Of a stretch of 7,617 bases of DNA, positions 6,899-7,617 are shown one piece after another. This stretch comes from JBHIBR01 sp046759145 [NCBI: Nitrospinota bacterium] (GTDB lineage Bacteria; UBA8248), in the NCBI GenBank assembly GCA_046759145.1, contig JBHIBR010000080.1, positions 1 through 7,617 of the forward strand, read 5' to 3'. A model generated the notes under the pieces. That model saw only the letters and a program-made list of their open reading frames with translations. It made no database searches and was not told the DNA's origin. Numbering within the stretch: the stretch's first letter is position 1; the number at the start of each line of letters is the position of its first letter. Both the position numbers and the translations under genes were made by a program.

Positions 6899-6948
6899 GG
6901 AATTCAACCGAACTCCCATGAAGCGCAGGGCCCGCGAAGCTGAATTCC
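6899..6948. repeat. 8-bp inverted repeat (GGAATTCA / TGAATTCC) with 34-nt spacer
   Basis: GGAATTCA (6899-6906) and TGAATTCC (6941-6948) are exact reverse complements, and both contain the palindrome GAATTC. They flank 34 nt and sit 28 nt upstream of the EIIA start, in the AT-richer part of the intergenic region. Possible readings are an operator pair, ends of a decayed small insertion, or an RNA stem. None is supported further by the sequence. Confidence 0.45.
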
Positions 6949-6976
6949 AAAGGACTGGGGCAGGGGAGGGCGCCCG

Positions 6977-7396
6977 GTGATCGGGATCGTGGTCGTGGGA
7001 CACGGGGAGATGGCCGGCGCGCTCGTGGGGGCCGCCCGCCTCATCCTGAAGGACCCGACCCCCATGCGGGCGGTGGCCGTCAATCCGGAAGAAGACGAGG
7101 CCGCCCTCCGCGCGCGCCTGAAGGAGGCCATCGCGGAAGTGAAGGCGGGAAAAGGTGTCATCCTCTTCACGGACATGCTGGGGGGCACCGCCTCCAACGT
7201 AGCTCTCTCCTTACTCAGCGAGAAGGGCGTGGAGGTGGTGACCGGGGTGAACCTTCCGATGTTGGTCAAGCTTCCCTCCGTCCAGAAGCGCACCCTGCGG
7301 GAGGCGGCCCAGTTCATCCGCGACTACGGCGCCAAGAACATCTCCCTCGCCAGCAAGCTCCTGGAGCGGCCTCGGCCGGAATCTCCGGCGGGATGA
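6977..7396 (+). CDS. PTS system mannose/fructose-type EIIA domain protein
   Basis: A stand-alone EIIA of the mannose (ManX) family, which takes phosphate from HPr on a histidine. The 139-residue product starts MIGIVVVGHGEMAGALVGAA; His9 in the GHG motif is the expected phosphorylation site. FTDMLGGTASNVAL (64-77), with Asp66, matches the second active-site segment of ManX. TGVNLPMLVKL (around 88-98) is also typical of the family. No EIIB, EIIC or EIID permease gene is seen nearby, so a regulatory rather than sugar-uptake role is likely, as known for the PTS genes linked to rpoN in deltaproteobacteria; this is inference. GTG 6977 has a strong Shine-Dalgarno GGGGAGGG (6963-6970) at 6 nt. The stop TGA 7394-7396 overlaps an ATG at 7393. 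HPr, EI and HPr kinase must lie elsewhere if the phosphorelay works. Confidence 0.93.
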   Translation: MIGIVVVGHGEMAGALVGAARLILKDPTPMRAVAVNPEEDEAALRARLKEAIAEVKAGKGVILFTDMLGGTASNVALSLLSEKGVEVVTGVNLPMLVKLPSVQKRTLREAAQFIRDYGAKNISLASKLLERPRPESPAG

Positions 7397-7550
7397 GCAT
7401 CGCCAGCGGCGCGAGGATTCGTCGGGTGAAGGTGCGCAATGGCCAAGGCCCAGGTGGGGGTGTGGAGTTGTCCAACGTGTAACTTCGGGGTATCTTGCGG
7501 GGCGGCTTAGGGTTGCGTGCGATGTCTGCGTCACGCGCGAGGAGGATCTG
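7397..7550 (+). other. Intergenic leader between EIIA and metK
   Basis: This 154-nt gap holds a candidate promoter (7468-7496), the metK ribosome binding site (GGAGG 7541-7545, 5 nt before the ATG) and two very short open frames: 29 codons from ATG 7393, which overlaps the EIIA stop, and 23 codons from ATG 7439. I looked for a SAM or SAH riboswitch, reasonable before metK, and saw no convincing conserved core. No T-tract terminator for the EIIA transcript is visible. Confidence 0.6.
7468..7496 (+). promoter_or_regulatory. Candidate sigma70-type promoter for metK
   Basis: TTGTCC (7468-7473, four of six to TTGACA) and TATCTT (7491-7496, four of six to TATAAT) are 17 nt apart in an AT-richer patch. 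Transcription would start near 7503, giving a leader of about 48 nt before ATG 7551. The match is moderate and was judged by eye. It makes sense as a promoter separating metK from the PTS gene. Confidence 0.42.
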
Positions 7551-7617
7551 ATGGGGGAGCGCTCTTTCGTGTTCACCTCGGAGTCGGTGACCGAGGGGCA
7601 CCCGGACAAGATCTGCG
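7551..7617 (+). CDS. metK: S-adenosylmethionine synthetase MetK, N-terminal fragment cut by window edge
   Basis: MetK makes S-adenosylmethionine from methionine and ATP in the cytoplasm. Only 22 codons plus one base are in the window, but MGERSFVFTSESVTEGHPDK is the near-invariant N-terminus of the family: a strand leading to FTSESVTEGHPDKIC, in which the His contacts the ATP phosphates and the Asp-Lys pair binds metal and substrate. ATG 7551 has GGAGG (7541-7545) five bases upstream. The gene continues beyond the window; family length is about 380-400 residues. It is separated from the EIIA gene by 154 nt and probably has its own promoter. Confidence 0.95.
   Translation, partial: MGERSFVFTSESVTEGHPDKIC

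Larger units (their letters stand above)
6661..6976 (+). other. 316-nt region between hpf and EIIA; contains a doubtful 107-codon frame
   Basis: No recognised gene lies here. One frame is open throughout: GTG 6657, overlapping the hpf stop, to TGA 6978-6980, overlapping the EIIA start. It would encode 107 residues starting MRPWRKLSGRGLG. Both junctions look like coupled operon genes, but the content argues against a normal protein. I count about 77% G/C at third positions, which looks lower than in the flanking genes. Arginine is read mainly from AGG and CGA, where neighbours use CGC and CGG. The predicted product has few hydrophobic residues and no motif I recognise. The second half (about 6820-6950) is visibly AT-richer. 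ptsN, hprK and rapZ often occupy this position in related gene orders, but I see no remnant of their motifs. Two inverted repeats are listed separately. Best read as noncoding or decayed DNA, with a small chance of a real lineage-specific gene. Confidence 0.6.

Noticed and set aside
7397-7550. SAM or SAH riboswitch before metK
   Set aside because: The leader downstream of the candidate promoter is only about 48 nt, and I could not find the conserved core of a known SAM or SAH class. A covariance-model scan would settle it.
1-7617. Mobile elements, CRISPR arrays, tRNA or rRNA genes, defence systems
   Set aside because: No transposase or integrase motif, no regularly spaced direct repeats and no recognisable RNA gene on either strand; nearly all the DNA is accounted for by core genes.

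Overview
The window is GC-rich DNA (mostly about 65-70% G+C, strong G/C bias at third codon positions) carrying a compact, all-plus-strand run of housekeeping genes. LptC, LptA and LptB imply a diderm with exported lipopolysaccharide. The order lptC-lptA-lptB-rpoN-hpf followed by a mannose-type PTS IIA protein is common in Proteobacteria and deltaproteobacteria-like lineages. The very high GC also fits uncultivated groups such as NC10, Rokubacteria or Tectomicrobia. I cannot place the organism more closely from sequence alone.

Left block (1-2707): the 3' part of pdxJ (vitamin B6 synthesis), then nnr (two-domain NAD(P)HX epimerase/dehydratase) and tsaE (P-loop ATPase for tRNA t6A). The genes are 15-23 nt apart and look like one transcript. 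Middle block (2708-6660): a candidate sigma70 promoter (2717-2745) lies just upstream of lptC. It would start a transcript for lptC-lptA-lptB (LPS export), rpoN (sigma54) and hpf (short ribosome hibernation factor). Right block (6661-7617): a 316-nt stretch of doubtful coding status, a lone PTS EIIA(Man-type) gene, a 154-nt leader with a second candidate promoter, and the first 22 codons of metK (S-adenosylmethionine synthetase), cut by the window edge.

Most gene identities are secure because the motifs are readable. The open points are start codons and the gaps. lptC probably starts at GTG 2771, hpf at TTG 6268, and lptB has no normal start at the expected place (only CTG 4069, or starts deep inside lptA). 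The genes often found between hpf and the EIIA (ptsN, hprK, rapZ) are absent. In their place is a stretch with an 8-bp perfect hairpin, an 8-bp spaced inverted repeat, and a 107-codon frame whose ends overlap both neighbours but whose codon use is unlike theirs.

I found no mobile element, CRISPR array, RNA gene or defence system. The window is mostly ordinary core genome; the points worth a second look are the two intergenic regions and the start-site anomalies.
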